A stretch of 64,000 nt of DNA from Lachnoclostridium sp. (GCA_023665475.1 JAMPEB010000005.1:90522-154521); one strand, 5' to 3'; shown: positions 10,330 to 19,368, counted from the first letter of the stretch. The notes: a model not told the origin generated them from the letters alone. Numbers and translations are program-made.

Positions 10330-11037
10330 ATGGGGAATATAGGGGAAATGGGGGAAAGAAAGGGCAATTTTATAAAAATAGCACAACAGGTTGTGGAATG
10401 TATTTATCAGGGAAAGCGTCTGCCGCTTTATGAGGGCGATATGGTATGCATTTGTCCCCTTCCGTACAGGAACAGTAAGGCAGGCAGGAGAAGTTCCCGC
10501 CCCATGAATCCGCAAAAAGGCGTCTGGAGCATTTTACATGGGGACTATAGGATGATGTACAGAAATGAAAGAGTAGCTGTAGTCACAGGAAGATATTGCG
10601 CCATGAGGAGAGAGGACGCGTTATCTAAAGAATGGTTTTATATTACCGTGATTCTTGAAGTTCTGCCAACGGGAATTAAGATTCCCCACATACATATTTC
10701 CAACGGGGAAGAAGAAAGAATTTATCAGCTCAGAGATTCTTTGGAACGCCGCTTCAGTGTTCATGAATCGGAAATTTTATATCTGGAAGCGGGACATAAT
10801 TATGTGTTATGGCATTGTGCGGACAGTGTCATAGAGATAAGAGGAAGCTTGAAGGAATCGGAGCGGGAGGTATCGGGGGAATTTGTGAGGATACACAGAA
10901 GCTTTCTGGTAAACAGGAACCATATTCAAAAAATAGCCAGATGTTATGTACTGCTGGACAATGGAGAGACACTTCAGATTCCGGTGAAAAAGTACAGTGA
11001 AGTCAAGAAAAAACTGATGCCGCTGCATGGACAGTGA
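10330..11037 (+). CDS. LytTR-domain transcriptional regulator
   Basis: About 235 residues. The C-terminal 95 residues are a LytTR DNA-binding domain: EILYLEAGHNYVLWHC, then RGSLKESE, FVRIHRSFLVNRNHI, and VKKYSEVKKKL. The N-terminal about 130 residues are not a receiver domain and hold no phospho-acceptor Asp pattern; a small alpha/beta sensor fold of the kind seen in stand-alone LytTR proteins is possible. The start is uncertain: ATG 10330 has a poor ribosome site and ATG 10348 is an alternative. It heads a co-directional run of genes (endolysin, DUF2589 proteins) and is their most likely regulator. Confidence 0.8.
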   Translation: MGNIGEMGERKGNFIKIAQQVVECIYQGKRLPLYEGDMVCICPLPYRNSKAGRRSSRPMNPQKGVWSILHGDYRMMYRNERVAVVTGRYCAMRREDALSKEWFYITVILEVLPTGIKIPHIHISNGEEERIYQLRDSLERRFSVHESEILYLEAGHNYVLWHCADSVIEIRGSLKESEREVSGEFVRIHRSFLVNRNHIQKIARCYVLLDNGETLQIPVKKYSEVKKKLMPLHGQ

Positions 11038-11116
11038 ATATGGCCGGCATAGATTGCTGCCATGGTGCGGTTTACATAAATAAGAATAAAATATGCGGAA
11101 AGGAAGGAAGAAAAGA

Positions 11117-12235
11117 ATGGAATTAAGGGAAAGTATATTGACCAATAATCCCTGCTTTAAGGCGGGAAGAAAAATTAAGGTGGCGGGGCTGATGCTTCAC
11201 AGTGTAGGATGTCCCCAGCCTAACGCGGAAGTGTTTGTGAGAAATTGGAATAAGGCTGAGAGTTCCAGAGCCTGTGTCCATGCCTTTATTGACGGAAATA
11301 CGGGGGTGGTATACCAGACACTGCCGTGGGATCACAGAGGATGGCATTGTGGAGGGGACGGAAACGGCACCCATATCGGCGTGGAGATGTGTGAGCCGTC
11401 CTGCATTAAGTACACGGGCGGCGCATCCTTTCAATGCTTGGACCGGGCGGCGGCAATGGCTGTGGTAAAGCGTACTTATGACGCAGCGGTGGAGCTGTTT
11501 GCCTTTCTCTGCAGGCAGTATCAGTTAAATCCTCTCGGGGACGGGGTCATCATCAGTCACAAGGAAGGGCATGGACGGGGGATTGCCTCGGGGCATAGTG
11601 ACCCGGAGCATCTCTGGAAAGGCTTGGGAGCGGAATATACCATGGATACCTTCAGACAGGCGGTGGCGGCAGCCATGGGCAAAGCTGTCATTGGCGGAGT
11701 GGCGGCAGACAATGGCAAAGCTACGGGAACGCAGGCAGCAGATATAGCACAGGCAGTTAAAACAGTACAGGCGGACAATATAGCACAGATGCCTCAAAAC
11801 GGAGAAATGACCGTATCAGTCAATGGGGTTGAACTGATAGCCGGATATGAGGGATGCCGTCTGGAAGCATACAAATGTCCCGCAGGAGTGTGGACAATCG
11901 GTTATGGACATACGGAAGGAGTCAAAGAAGGTGACAGGCTGGCTTCTAAAGAGGAGGCAAAGGAACTTCTGAAGAAAGATGTGCAAAAATATGCAAACTA
12001 TGTCAATGACTGCGTAAAGAAGGGGCAGATTACTTTTCCGTTGAACCAGAATCAATTTGATGCCCTTACCAGTTTTTGCTATAACTGCGGAAACGGAAAT
12101 CTGCAGAAGCTGGTGACGGGCAGGGACGCCCCCACGGTGGCGGACAAGTTGCTTTTATATAATAAGGGCGGCGGCAAGGAACTGCCGGGGCTTGTCAGAA
12201 GAAGACAGGAAGAAAGAGCATTATTTTTAAAATAG
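11117..12235 (+). CDS. Two-domain endolysin: amidase_2 plus GH24 lysozyme
   Basis: About 372 residues. Residues 1-175 form an amidase_2/PGRP-like domain (zinc-ligand His at AGLMLHSVG and in SHKEGHG...GHSDPEH) that would cut MurNAc-L-Ala bonds. An Ala/Gln/Val-rich linker (about 176-232) joins a GH24 phage-type lysozyme domain with the catalytic Glu and the TIGYGHT motif (EGCRLEAY, then AGVWTIGYGHT). There is no signal peptide, so release would need a holin-like route, lysis or delivery by another machine; none is encoded next to it. AGGAAGG lies 9 nt before the ATG at 11117. It resembles phage endolysins, but no other phage genes are present. Confidence 0.88.
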   Translation: MELRESILTNNPCFKAGRKIKVAGLMLHSVGCPQPNAEVFVRNWNKAESSRACVHAFIDGNTGVVYQTLPWDHRGWHCGGDGNGTHIGVEMCEPSCIKYTGGASFQCLDRAAAMAVVKRTYDAAVELFAFLCRQYQLNPLGDGVIISHKEGHGRGIASGHSDPEHLWKGLGAEYTMDTFRQAVAAAMGKAVIGGVAADNGKATGTQAADIAQAVKTVQADNIAQMPQNGEMTVSVNGVELIAGYEGCRLEAYKCPAGVWTIGYGHTEGVKEGDRLASKEEAKELLKKDVQKYANYVNDCVKKGQITFPLNQNQFDALTSFCYNCGNGNLQKLVTGRDAPTVADKLLLYNKGGGKELPGLVRRRQEERALFLK

Positions 12236-12273
12236 TGTGAGCAGAGGCTATGTTGGGCGAGGAGGAAGCAGGG

Positions 12274-13143
12274 ATGCCTTATAGGACAGGAAATTTGAAA
12301 GAAGAGGCTGACAGGGAGGAGAAAAAGGGTGCGGCGCAAATTGTGGATAACGAGTTTATACTGTTGGATGATCTGGTTTATGCACCCTTGCACGCATTGG
12401 CGAAATCCAATCATCAGCTACGGGCGCAGATTATAGATGCCATCAAAAGTATGGGGACCTCAAAACAGAACGGGCAGGAAGAAACCATTCACCTGAACAA
12501 TATCAATGTTGCTTATGATCAGGTCAGGGCTGAGGGGGAAGAGGGTTACAGTGTGGACACCCTGCAGGTACAGGTGCCGCTTCTGTCCATTGTTCCCATA
12601 GCCAATTTGAATGTGGAAAAGGCGGAAATCGATTTTTCCACAGAAGTAAAGGCGGTATGTGACAAAGAGACAGGCGAAACAAAAATCAATGCCCGGATTT
12701 GTTCTCCCCTGCAGAGGGACAGTGACTTTTTGCCCAAGGTATCTTATAAGCTGCAGATATCCACCCTTCCTGCCACGGAAGGCATCCTGCGTCTGACTGA
12801 CGCCTTGAGCACCAATCAGGTGGCGAAGAAGCTGGATACCACGCCCTTGGCGGTCAGCGGAGATTTAGGCTCGGAAACCCAGAAGAATATGGTACAGGAA
12901 ATCAAGAAGCTTAAGGCAAAAATCAGCAAACTGAAACAGCTCCATCAGAAGATATCGGATATGACGGCGGAACAGGAGAGACTGCATCAGATTAGTAAGG
13001 ATGCCTTTGAGGAGGAAACTTATGAATTTGATAAAGATAAATACTCCATGGCACAGTCCAATATCGTCAACCGCATCATGGAATATCAGGAAAAAATCAT
13101 GAATATGGAGATTCGGTATGGTCTGGAAAAGGATTATGAGTAA
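12274..13143 (+). CDS. DUF2589 family protein, first paralogue
   Basis: A 289-residue cytoplasmic-looking protein. The DUF2589 hallmark VQVPLLSIVPIANLNVEKAEIDF sits near residues 100-120 and is followed by a beta-rich region. A charged coiled coil fills the last 75 residues. A helix with LVYAPLHALAKSN near the N-terminus matches the LIGGPLSAAANAN helix in the second paralogue at 13617. I chose ATG 12274 because GAGGAGG lies 8 nt upstream; ATG 12250 would add 8 residues. It overlaps the next small gene by 8 nt. DUF2589 has no established function as far as I know. Confidence 0.82.
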   Translation: MPYRTGNLKEEADREEKKGAAQIVDNEFILLDDLVYAPLHALAKSNHQLRAQIIDAIKSMGTSKQNGQEETIHLNNINVAYDQVRAEGEEGYSVDTLQVQVPLLSIVPIANLNVEKAEIDFSTEVKAVCDKETGETKINARICSPLQRDSDFLPKVSYKLQISTLPATEGILRLTDALSTNQVAKKLDTTPLAVSGDLGSETQKNMVQEIKKLKAKISKLKQLHQKISDMTAEQERLHQISKDAFEEETYEFDKDKYSMAQSNIVNRIMEYQEKIMNMEIRYGLEKDYE

Positions 13144-13426
13144 ACATAACCAATCCGAAGCGGGAGAGGAAAAGCCTTTAAACCGTGAGCTGTTGGAGCA
13201 ATATCTGGAGGAACTGATACCGGACTGTAATCTGAAGCTGCTATGTGAGGGGGAGACGGTTCCGGGGAGACTGTTATGGGTGGAGCGTATTACCGTTACG
13301 GCATATGAAGCTGCTCCGTATAGCGGGAATCCGGATTTTTACAAAAGGCGTGGCAGGCGGATTCTGCAAAGGATATGGGATTTTTTAAAAATATTGTGGC
13401 AGATAGGACAATGTCCCTATCCCTAA
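13136..13426 (+). CDS. Small unknown protein of the DUF2589 cassette
   Basis: A 96-residue protein not recognised as a known family. The first 55 residues are acidic and helical (RELLEQYLEELIPD), and the C-terminal third is strongly basic with aromatic residues (KRRGRRILQRIWDFLKILW), which could be an amphipathic membrane-binding helix. The ATG at 13136 overlaps the preceding stop and is preceded by GGAAAAGGA, so it should be co-translated with the first DUF2589 gene. No signal peptide. Confidence 0.65.
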   Translation: MSKHNQSEAGEEKPLNRELLEQYLEELIPDCNLKLLCEGETVPGRLLWVERITVTAYEAAPYSGNPDFYKRRGRRILQRIWDFLKILWQIGQCPYP

Positions 13427-13444
13427 ATACTGACACCTGTGATG

Positions 13445-13482
13445 TTATGACATGAGTGACATGAATGACATATCTGTCATAA
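13445..13482 (+). promoter_or_regulatory. Palindrome with three 9-bp tandem repeats upstream of the second DUF2589 gene
   Basis: TTATGACA (445-452) and TGTCATAA (475-482) form a perfect 8-bp inverted pair. Between them TGACATGA-type units repeat three times at 9-bp spacing (448-474). It lies in the 190-bp gap between 13426 and 13617 and looks like an operator rather than a terminator, since no T-run follows. The LytTR regulator at 10330 is one candidate binder. Confidence 0.5.
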
Positions 13483-13616
13483 TATCGGAAAATGCGCTTG
13501 GTTACAAGAAATTTGAAAAACAAATTATCTGTGTCATTAAAAAATTCAAGACATCGAATCTGTACGGATTCATTTATTGTTGGAGAATAAACTGATAGAA
13601 AAGGAAGGTGAAATTT

Positions 13617-14729
13617 ATGGCAATAGGACAGGAATTTTCGGGATTAAACATGGAACAGCTTATCGGAGGACCTTTATCGGCGGCGGCAAATGCCAATACC
13701 CTGATGGCGGGGACTACCGCAAACTTTATTGACCGGGTGGGTTTTACCAATGACGGGAAACTGCGCACGGCGGCATTCGGATATCAGAAACGCAGTCAGA
13801 ATGATGACGGCACTACCAATTTAGAGGATATGAGGGTGGAAGTGCCTCTTTTATCCATTGTACCCATTCCCAATTTACAGGTGGACGAGGTCAACATTAC
13901 TTTTGATATGGAAGTGAAGCAAAGTCAGAAATCCGAGAGCTCTGCGGATGAAAGCGCAACGGTGACGGCTTCCACCAGATTTTTCTGTACAAAGGTGGAT
14001 ATCAGCGGAAGCGTTAGCGCACATCAAAGCAATACCAGAAGCACCGATAATTCCGCTAAGTATCATGTGGATGTGAGAGCAACCAACCATGGCACTCCCG
14101 AAGGTCTGGCAAGAGTGCTGGATATGATGGCGGCAAATGTTGCGCCTGCTTTGATCGGCTCAACATTAAGAGACGCCAACGGACAGGCGCTGCCGGACGC
14201 ATCCAAAGCAAAGGCGGAAAGGTTAAAGCAGCTTCGGCAGGAGATTTCACAGATAGAAAACCGTCTGTCTGCGGCAAGGGAGAAACTGGATCAAAATATC
14301 GTGCAGTTAAAGCGTACCGCGAGCGCCCAGCAAAATGTTTATAGAGCAGAAATGACCAGCTACTTAAACGGTGTAAATATAGAAACCGATGAGGGGGCGC
14401 AGGATGCGGAAAATTATGAAAAGAAAGCGCAGCCTGCTATCCAAAGCTGGGATAACATGCAGAGTCAGGCGGCGGGAATCATTCAAATGATTGCTGACAG
14501 CGGACAGGCAAATGCGGCGGAAGTATCGGCACTGTTTTCCTTAAAGGCATGGAAAGACAAAGAGGTAAAGGACTATGCGGCGGGTGAACAGCATTACGAA
14601 GCGCTGGCACAGGCACAGAACGGTGCGGTAACGGCACAGACAAGAGTAAATGAAATTGAGAAAGAGTTGTTTGACAAGAAGGAAGAATACAGCGACGCCG
14701 CTTCAGGAAAGGCGCCGGCACAGCAGTAA
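13617..14729 (+). CDS. DUF2589 family protein, second paralogue
   Basis: A 370-residue protein. A helix with LIGGPLSAAANANTLMAGT near residue 20, the hallmark VEVPLLSIVPIPNLQVDEVN near residue 80 and a beta-rich domain with GTPEGLARVLDMM place it in DUF2589. A coiled coil (about 205-300) and a long helical tail ending in KAPAQQ follow. It is Ala/Gln-rich with few Cys and has no signal peptide. The ATG at 13617 follows AAGGAAGGTG. Paired helix plus beta domains suggest a self-assembling or structural role, but this is only inference. Confidence 0.82.
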   Translation: MAIGQEFSGLNMEQLIGGPLSAAANANTLMAGTTANFIDRVGFTNDGKLRTAAFGYQKRSQNDDGTTNLEDMRVEVPLLSIVPIPNLQVDEVNITFDMEVKQSQKSESSADESATVTASTRFFCTKVDISGSVSAHQSNTRSTDNSAKYHVDVRATNHGTPEGLARVLDMMAANVAPALIGSTLRDANGQALPDASKAKAERLKQLRQEISQIENRLSAAREKLDQNIVQLKRTASAQQNVYRAEMTSYLNGVNIETDEGAQDAENYEKKAQPAIQSWDNMQSQAAGIIQMIADSGQANAAEVSALFSLKAWKDKEVKDYAAGEQHYEALAQAQNGAVTAQTRVNEIEKELFDKKEEYSDAASGKAPAQQ

Positions 14730-14752
14730 AACGGTAGATTAGGGGGGCATGC

Positions 14753-15025
14753 ATGGATAAGAGGGAAAAAGTTACTTTAGCGGATATCCGTTATATTAAA
14801 ATGGTTCCCATCGGAAGCATCAACCCCAACAACCCCCTTTCGGATCAGGGCAGGGAAGAACAGGCTGCGCTTTTGAACAGATGCCTTACCGACTATCCGA
14901 AAGGGGTTATCTTGGGAAAGGATATTTCGATTGGGCGTTATATGCTGGGGGAACATGAACTGACAATGGAAAAAGTGACCTATCATATAGGCTTTGAGCG
15001 GAAACCCGCATGGGATAATTCCTGA
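14753..15025 (+). CDS. Small unknown protein of the DUF2589 cassette
   Basis: A 90-residue protein with no family I can name. It begins with a charged segment, contains SINPNNPLSDQGREEQAALLNRCL and ends with a beta-rich part (ISIGRYMLGEHELTMEKVTYHIGFERKPAW). AGGGGGG lies upstream of the ATG, 23 nt after the second DUF2589 gene. Position and size suggest an accessory partner of the DUF2589 proteins. Confidence 0.7.
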   Translation: MDKREKVTLADIRYIKMVPIGSINPNNPLSDQGREEQAALLNRCLTDYPKGVILGKDISIGRYMLGEHELTMEKVTYHIGFERKPAWDNS

Positions 15026-15059
15026 AAAATAATACAGAAAGGAACGGACGGAAGGAAAT

Positions 15060-15359
15060 ATGAAAATAGAATCACAAAAAGACGGGGGGAACCTTATCAT
15101 AAAGCTGGAGGGCAGATTGGAGACATCCACGGCGCCGCAGCTTCAGGAAATAGCGGAAAAAGAACTTCAGGATGTCACGGATTTGCAGATTGACATGGAG
15201 CAGTTGGAATATGTGTCATCCGCCGGATTAAGAGTGCTGCTTTTTATTTCCAAAAAGATGAAAGCAAAACAGGGAAACATGAGTATCTGTCATGTGGGGG
15301 AGGATATTATGGAAGTATTTGAAATTACGGGCTTTAATAATATCCTGACCATCCGATGA
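15060..15359 (+). CDS. STAS-domain anti-anti-sigma factor (SpoIIAA/RsbV type)
   Basis: A 99-residue single STAS domain. The phospho-acceptor loop is YVSSAGLRVLL; by alignment with SpoIIAA and RsbV (Ser two places before the Gly) Ser54 is the likely phosphorylation site. Such proteins bind an RsbW-like kinase when unphosphorylated and release its client. The phosphatase plus kinase encoded two genes downstream (16462) is the obvious partner. The next gene begins at 15356, overlapping by 4 nt. Confidence 0.9.
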   Translation: MKIESQKDGGNLIIKLEGRLETSTAPQLQEIAEKELQDVTDLQIDMEQLEYVSSAGLRVLLFISKKMKAKQGNMSICHVGEDIMEVFEITGFNNILTIR

Positions 15360-16453
15360 GCGGTAATGCGGAGGGGAACGGTTTTTCCCTTCATAAAAAG
15401 CGGGATTGGGGAAAGAAAATATCCCTTGAGAATAGGGAAGGCAGAATACTGACCGTGATGCTCAGACAGTATCTTCCGGGAGATGAGGAAGGGATGGTTG
15501 CCTGCATCAGGGATGAGTATGGGGATACTTATTTTAAAAGTGAGCTATATCATCCCGGGTACATACAAAAGGAAGCGGAAAGCGGGCACATTACCTTTCT
15601 GGTGGCGGAAACCAAATCGGGAGAAATCGCGGGAATGCTGATGCTGAAAGAGTTTTATCCGAAGGAAACCATGTGCGAGGTGGCTTCCGAGATTTTTAGG
15701 AAGAAATACCGGGGATATGGTCTGGCAATGCCCTTTTTTGAATATGGCATGAAGATTTTGTTGTCCCGTCCCTATTCTGCGGGTTTTTGTCTCCCGGTAT
15801 TGTTCCATGATGTGACCCAGCGGCTTTTGGGGCGTCTGGAATTTCATGCCTGCGGCTTTGTATTGAATGTGTTTGACATGGAGAAAATCGTACATTCTTA
15901 TCATAACGGCAAAAATACAAAACACTCTCAGGGCGTTCAGATTCGGATGACGGGAAAGCAGAATGCGGGCATTGTTTATGCGCCGCAGGAGCACAGGGCA
16001 TACTGTTACCGCATTTATGACAGGCTGGGAGCGGGCTGCCAACTGGCGACGGGGAGGCGGATGAAGGGGGAAAGCCTGCCCTCTTCCAGCGATATCGGAT
16101 ACTGCAATGATAGTGTACAGAGCAGTCTGGAAATCTATGTTTACGGAATCGGCGCTGATTTGCCGGCAGTCATATGTGGATTACATAAAAAATATCCGCT
16201 GTCGGGCAGGCAGACCGCCAATATCTTTTTAAACTGCAGCGATACCTATGCGCCATGGGCGTATGAAGAGCTGACGAAGCTGGGATACTTTTTTACCGGA
16301 TTAAAGCCACTGTGCAGCGAAAAGGAATACTTGATTCTGCATCATCCGGGGGAAGTGAGGATTTATTTTGAAGATTATGCGGTTGACGAGGAATTTGCGC
16401 CTTTGCTTGCCTATGTGCGCAGATGTTATATGAAATCAGGAAAAGGAGGTTAA
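15356..16453 (+). CDS. GNAT-family acetyltransferase with C-terminal extension
   Basis: 365 residues. After a short basic lead, residues about 34-170 fit a GNAT fold: IAGMLMLKEFY for strand beta-4, then the acetyl-CoA loop FRKKYRGYGLAMPFF (R-x-x-G-x-G/A). The C-terminal about 190 residues are not assigned and may be a second, degenerate GNAT-like domain. It lies between STAS and SpoIIE genes with a 4-nt overlap to STAS; GNAT proteins recur in such partner-switch clusters, but the substrate is not known. Confidence 0.7.
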   Translation: MSGNAEGNGFSLHKKRDWGKKISLENREGRILTVMLRQYLPGDEEGMVACIRDEYGDTYFKSELYHPGYIQKEAESGHITFLVAETKSGEIAGMLMLKEFYPKETMCEVASEIFRKKYRGYGLAMPFFEYGMKILLSRPYSAGFCLPVLFHDVTQRLLGRLEFHACGFVLNVFDMEKIVHSYHNGKNTKHSQGVQIRMTGKQNAGIVYAPQEHRAYCYRIYDRLGAGCQLATGRRMKGESLPSSSDIGYCNDSVQSSLEIYVYGIGADLPAVICGLHKKYPLSGRQTANIFLNCSDTYAPWAYEELTKLGYFFTGLKPLCSEKEYLILHHPGEVRIYFEDYAVDEEFAPLLAYVRRCYMKSGKGG

Positions 16454-16461
16454 GATTGCAT

Positions 16462-19014
16462 ATGAAAAAGAAGAGAAGCATCCGGCGCAAGATTACCACC
16501 GTCTTTCTTATTGTACTTATGGCAGAAATGATTTTGACCGGAGCAGTCAGTATGTGGAGTCTGTATTCCATGAAAAATGTTTCTACGGAGTCGAACAACA
16601 GTCTGGGAAAGACGGCTGCGGAAGATGCGGAGACGGCGCTGGAAGATATGGCGGGCAAGCATTTGCAGGCGCTGGCAGTGGAAAAAGCTACCTATATCGA
16701 ACAGAAATTTGAAGAGGTAGCGGCGTATCTGCATGGAATAGCAGCCGCCGCCGAAGAAATTTATGCACATCCGGAAAATTATCCGGACAGGACGGTTGCC
16801 CTGCCGCAGATGGGAAGCACGACACTTGCCGCGCAGCTTATGTGGTCGGAAAGTCTCGGGGAGCCTGTGCCGGAAAATTGGACGGAGCTCTACAAATTGG
16901 GAAATCTACAGGATATGCTGGTGCAATATAATAACCATAATGACATGGTTTCTTCTACTTATGTGGCGACACAGAGCGGATGGATGATTCAGGCGGATTA
17001 TATTGCGTTCAGTAAATATGAGGGAGGAGCACAACATCCTGATTTTTATGAGGCTGCTTCCAGACAATGGTATCAGCGTGCGCTTCTGGCGGAGCGGGGA
17101 ACGGTTGTATATTCCGATGTGATTGCCGACATTCACTCGGGAAGTAACTGCATTGTCTGCGCCCAGCCTATTTATTATGAGGAAGAAATTGTGGCGGTGG
17201 CAGGCGTGGGTTCTTATCTGGACACCGTGAATGAGGCGGTATTAAACACTACAATCGGAGAAAAGGGTTATGCCTTTTTGGTCAATGAAAAGGGACAGGT
17301 TATGGTTTCGGGAAAGGACGATGGGGAAACGGCAGCAAATGCCGAAACCAATGTCGATTTGCGGGAAAGCGGAAACGCACAGCTTGCAAAGGCTGCAGAA
17401 TCCATGGTATCCGGAAATAGCGGACTTTGTAAGCTGTCCGTGGACGGAAAAGAAGTTTATCTTGCTTATGCCCCGTTAAAGGGATTGCATTGGAGTTTTG
17501 TCACGGTGATAGATGTGGCGGAAGTGATAGCCCCTGCCATGAAAAGCAGGCAGGAAATACTTACACTGACGGAAAGCATGGCGGAAAAACAGGAAGCATC
17601 CATCAGGAATACGCAAATTATCTATCTGGCAATTCTGGTGCTCTCCGTAGGCATCATCAGCTTGGTCAGCGTTTTGTTTACCGGAAGGCTGACCGCGCCC
17701 ATACACAGATTGACGACGGAGGTTGCGGATTTTAACGGAGGAAATTTGGACCATCAGATACAAATTGCCACGGGGGATGAGGTGGAAGAATTGGGAAATG
17801 CGTTTAACGGCATGACGGCTCAACTGAAAAGTTATATCGGAAATCTTGCCGCCGCTACGGCGGAAAAGGAACGGATACAGACGGAGCTGGGGCTGGCGGC
17901 TCAGATACAGGCGGACATGCTGCCCGATTCCGAAAAAATATTGACTGACAGAATTGAGTTTGCCATCCATGCAGGAATGACTCCCGCAAAAGAAGTAGGA
18001 GGAGACTTTTATGATTTCTTTTTGACGGATGAAAACCATCTTGCCTTTTTGATTGCCGATGTATCGGGGAAAGGTGTGCCGGCGTCCCTGTTTATGGTGG
18101 TGGCAAAGACGCTCCTTAGAAGCCATATTACGGATGCGGAGTCTCTGGCGGAAAAAATGGAGGAAGTCAACGCCAGCCTTTGTGCCAATAACCAAAATGA
18201 TATGTTTGTCACGGCATGGGCAGGGATTCTGGATTTATCCACGGGAGTTTTAACTTATGTAAATGCGGGGCATAATCCGCCTTTGCTCAAGCAGAAAAAG
18301 GATAGCTATGATTATCTCAAATCCCACAACGGCTTTGTCCTTGCGGGAATGGAAAACGCCAGATATACCCGGAGCAGAGTACGGCTCAGACCGGGAGACA
18401 CCATCTTTTTGTATACGGACGGCGTAGTGGAAGCAAATAATGAAGAAGGAAAGCTTTACGGCGAAGTGCGGTTGAGGCAGCTTTTAGGCAAAAATGCCGC
18501 TTTGGAGCCGGAACAGCTTGCGGAAGAAGTTTGGAAAAGCGTCAGGGATTTTCAGGGAGCCGCAGAGCAGTTTGATGATATTACAATGTTGATTATCCGC
18601 TATAACGGGGACGGATATGAGACAAAAACCGATGTTCCCAATATGGGACGGATGGAAGAAATCAATCAATGGGTTGAGGAACAGCTCAAAAGAAACGGGA
18701 TTTCCCAAAAAACCATCACCAAAATCAGAATGGCTGTGGATGAAATATATTCTAATATCTGTTATTACAGCAAAGCGGAGGAAGTGACCATAGGATGTAA
18801 AGTAACGGAACAGAGAGAAGCGGTACTGTATTTTGAGGATGACGGTATTCCGTATAATCCTTTGAAGCGTCCCGACCCGGATGTGACACTGCTTATGGAA
18901 GAGCGGGGAGAAGGAGGTCTCGGTATCTATCTGGTGAAAAAGCGCATGGATAAGGTGGAGTACAAATTTGTGGAAGGCAGAAACTGCCTGATACTTATGA
19001 AAAGGGAAGATTGA
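16462..19014 (+). CDS. Membrane sensor with SpoIIE/PP2C phosphatase and RsbW-like kinase domains
   Basis: About 850 residues. TM1 (8-30), a dCache-sized extracellular region (about 31-385), TM2 (about 386-408), HAMP, a SpoIIE phosphatase domain (EVGGDFYDFF, IADVSGKGVPASLFM, LYTDGVVEA, FDDITMLIIRY) and a C-terminal HATPase domain of RsbW type (MAVDEIYSNICYYS, then GGLGIYLVKKRMD). A phosphatase and its opposing kinase are thus fused to one receptor, acting on the STAS protein at 15060. AAAAGGAGGT at 16441-16450 serves either ATG 16462 or TTG 16456. No sigma factor gene is nearby, so the output may be non-transcriptional. Confidence 0.9.
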   Translation: MKKKRSIRRKITTVFLIVLMAEMILTGAVSMWSLYSMKNVSTESNNSLGKTAAEDAETALEDMAGKHLQALAVEKATYIEQKFEEVAAYLHGIAAAAEEIYAHPENYPDRTVALPQMGSTTLAAQLMWSESLGEPVPENWTELYKLGNLQDMLVQYNNHNDMVSSTYVATQSGWMIQADYIAFSKYEGGAQHPDFYEAASRQWYQRALLAERGTVVYSDVIADIHSGSNCIVCAQPIYYEEEIVAVAGVGSYLDTVNEAVLNTTIGEKGYAFLVNEKGQVMVSGKDDGETAANAETNVDLRESGNAQLAKAAESMVSGNSGLCKLSVDGKEVYLAYAPLKGLHWSFVTVIDVAEVIAPAMKSRQEILTLTESMAEKQEASIRNTQIIYLAILVLSVGIISLVSVLFTGRLTAPIHRLTTEVADFNGGNLDHQIQIATGDEVEELGNAFNGMTAQLKSYIGNLAAATAEKERIQTELGLAAQIQADMLPDSEKILTDRIEFAIHAGMTPAKEVGGDFYDFFLTDENHLAFLIADVSGKGVPASLFMVVAKTLLRSHITDAESLAEKMEEVNASLCANNQNDMFVTAWAGILDLSTGVLTYVNAGHNPPLLKQKKDSYDYLKSHNGFVLAGMENARYTRSRVRLRPGDTIFLYTDGVVEANNEEGKLYGEVRLRQLLGKNAALEPEQLAEEVWKSVRDFQGAAEQFDDITMLIIRYNGDGYETKTDVPNMGRMEEINQWVEEQLKRNGISQKTITKIRMAVDEIYSNICYYSKAEEVTIGCKVTEQREAVLYFEDDGIPYNPLKRPDPDVTLLMEERGEGGLGIYLVKKRMDKVEYKFVEGRNCLILMKRED

Positions 19015-19056
19015 AAGGGTGAAGGGGCTGACGAAAGGTCGGCTCCTTTATCAATG

Positions 19057-19368
19057 CTATGCTAATTTTGCCTTTAGGTCTCTTACATCCGATTCCAGCA
19101 TTCCGACTCTGATTGCCAATGTTTCGACTTCAGCGCCGGGTTTTATTGCATGGTGCAGATTTCTGGATAAATCCAGATGCCCTTCGGCTACCCGCTGAAT
19201 ATTCACGCGGATTTCATTTTCCAATATCAATTTAGTTTCTGTGACCGTGCTTTCTACATTGGACATTCTGTCTTCCATATTGGACATTTTCTCGTCCATG
19301 GTTGTTGCGTGCTGCTTTAAGTCTTGCACTTCCGAAAGCAGGAGATCAAGCTTTTCACTGTCTGTCAT
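19057..19368 (-). CDS. Small coiled-coil protein downstream of the invertible promoter
   Basis: 103 residues, nearly all predicted coiled coil: heptads through SEVQDLKQHATTMDEKMSNM and EDRMSNVESTVTETK, and a final ESDVRDLKAKLA. It resembles small phage- or plasmid-type coiled-coil proteins but no function is known. AAAGGAGA precedes the ATG on the minus strand. In the orientation present here the sigma-D promoter at 19523-19549 reads through the left inversion site straight into this gene, about 150 nt away, so it would be expressed with flagellar genes while csrA-hag is not. It may also have its own sigma-A promoter near 19410-19435. Confidence 0.75.
   Translation of the reverse strand: MTDSEKLDLLLSEVQDLKQHATTMDEKMSNMEDRMSNVESTVTETKLILENEIRVNIQRVAEGHLDLSRNLHHAIKPGAEVETLAIRVGMLESDVRDLKAKLA

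Noticed and set aside
11093..12235. Prophage at the endolysin
   Set aside because: Apart from the lysin no terminase, portal, capsid, tail or holin gene is seen within 10 kb.
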